Of a stretch of DNA of 5,129 bases, positions 4,652 to 5,129 are shown one piece after another. This DNA comes from Candidatus Uhrbacteria bacterium RIFOXYB12_FULL_58_10. Lineage in GTDB: Bacteria; Patescibacteriota; Patescibacteriia; 2-12-FULL-57-11. A program made the position numbers and the translations under genes. The stretch's first letter is position 1; each line of letters begins with the position of its first letter. The notes under the pieces are model-generated. The model was not told where the DNA came from and did no database searches. It worked only from the letters and a program-made list of their open reading frames with translations. The DNA lies in assembly GCA_943359495.1 (NCBI GenBank), contig CALRHY010000058.1, positions 1-5,129 of the forward strand. Reading direction: 5' to 3'.

Positions 4652-5129
4652 ATGCATCACTCGTTTCGTCGCGTGGGCAACATCATGCTCGCCCTTGCCG
4701 TGGTCCTTTCCGGAGTTTCGTTTCGTCCACAAAAGGCCGATGCGTTAATTTTGCCGTCTCATTTTAATTTCGTATATCGAGGCGTTACGTTCATTAACGA
4801 AACATTTACTGATTACACGAGTAAAGCGAGCGATGCGGCGATTGCTGACGTCCCTGTTGGCGCTATCAACTCAATTTTGACTTCATCCGCCCTCTACCTG
4901 GGAGCCCAAGTTCCTTTTGACTCCGTGGATTTTTCCGGCGTCAATTATGGTCTCGGTGGAACATTGAATTACAAATATTCCACGGCGGGTAATACGTTTA
5001 CTGCGCTGAGCAACGTTGTAGATCAGAATACCTTTTTTACCACAGGTGATCCGAGCGCACTGGCCGCACTTGATTTTCCCGCTCCAACGGACTGGGTGAA
5101 AACAGACGTGAATGGCCAGAATGCGTATT
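4652..5129 (+). CDS. Secreted protein with N-terminal signal peptide, 5' part only
   Basis: The frame is open from ATG 4652 to the window end (159 codons), so the C-terminus is missing. The N-terminus is a clear Sec signal peptide: basic n-region (HHSFRRVGN), hydrophobic core IMLALAVVLSGV (11-22), and a likely cleavage after ADA (residue 31). The mature part is Ser/Thr/Asn/Gly-rich with no Cys and looks beta-rich. ALYLGAQVPFDSVDF (80-94), a GTLNYKYSTAGN segment, and FPAPTDWVKTDVNGQNAY at the cut end follow a pattern often seen in large bacterial surface and secreted proteins (LYLG..FD.V, then W....VNG..YWvR). From this I infer an adhesion-type or structural beta domain rather than an enzyme. 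Starts at 4598 or 4608 are in frame and would add 18 or 15 residues, but 4652 gives the more ordinary signal peptide. No specific family name can be given. Confidence 0.75.
   Translation, partial: MHHSFRRVGNIMLALAVVLSGVSFRPQKADALILPSHFNFVYRGVTFINETFTDYTSKASDAAIADVPVGAINSILTSSALYLGAQVPFDSVDFSGVNYGLGGTLNYKYSTAGNTFTALSNVVDQNTFFTTGDPSALAALDFPAPTDWVKTDVNGQNAY

Overview
The window is a bacterial chromosomal segment with all recognisable genes on the + strand. It holds the 3' end of a family-5 ABC-transporter solute-binding protein gene, a tRNA-Leu(CAG) gene set in unusual repeats, a structured intergenic region, a ribonuclease J gene (rnj), a tryptophanyl-tRNA synthetase gene (trpS), and the start of a secreted-protein gene cut by the window end. 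Stop codons are TGA, TAA and TAA, so the standard bacterial code applies. The -35/-10 motifs are sigma70-like, and Shine-Dalgarno (SD) sites are weak or absent before every gene. The Arg/Gly/Pro-rich N-terminal tail of RNase J, its PIEGNH variant of the usual PIHGE motif, weak SD use and word-like intergenic repeats (CGTTTTGCGTTTCGC and similar) would fit a Patescibacteria/CPR-type genome, perhaps Peribacteria-like. That placement is a low-confidence inference.

Layout: 2-877 binding-protein C-terminal part. A TTGACA box overlaps its stop codon and probably drives the tRNA. 878-1158 holds tRNA-Leu (997-1083, CCA encoded) between two direct copies of a 47-nt hairpin element. The copies differ only by one core base and two fully compensated base-pair changes in the stem. 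A separate 20-bp inverted repeat encloses the tRNA. 1159-1441 has no convincing gene. It contains an 85-nt element with perfect 17-bp inverted ends, a second hairpin, and an AAGGAG site not matched to any ATG. 1442-3286 is rnj, closed by a strong intrinsic terminator at 3309-3343. trpS (3430-4434) has its own extended -10 promoter so close to the ATG that the mRNA is probably leaderless or nearly so. A strong TTGACA-17-TATCTT promoter at 4489-4517 then starts a leader of about 128 nt in front of the secreted-protein gene (4652 to the window end).

The genes do not form one pathway. rnj, trpS and the tRNA are RNA/translation housekeeping genes in separate transcription units, flanked by two cell-surface or export-related genes. 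The points most worth a second look are the covarying repeat pair around the tRNA, the 85-nt inverted-repeat element before rnj, and the replacement of a normally invariant metal-ligand histidine in RNase J by glutamate.
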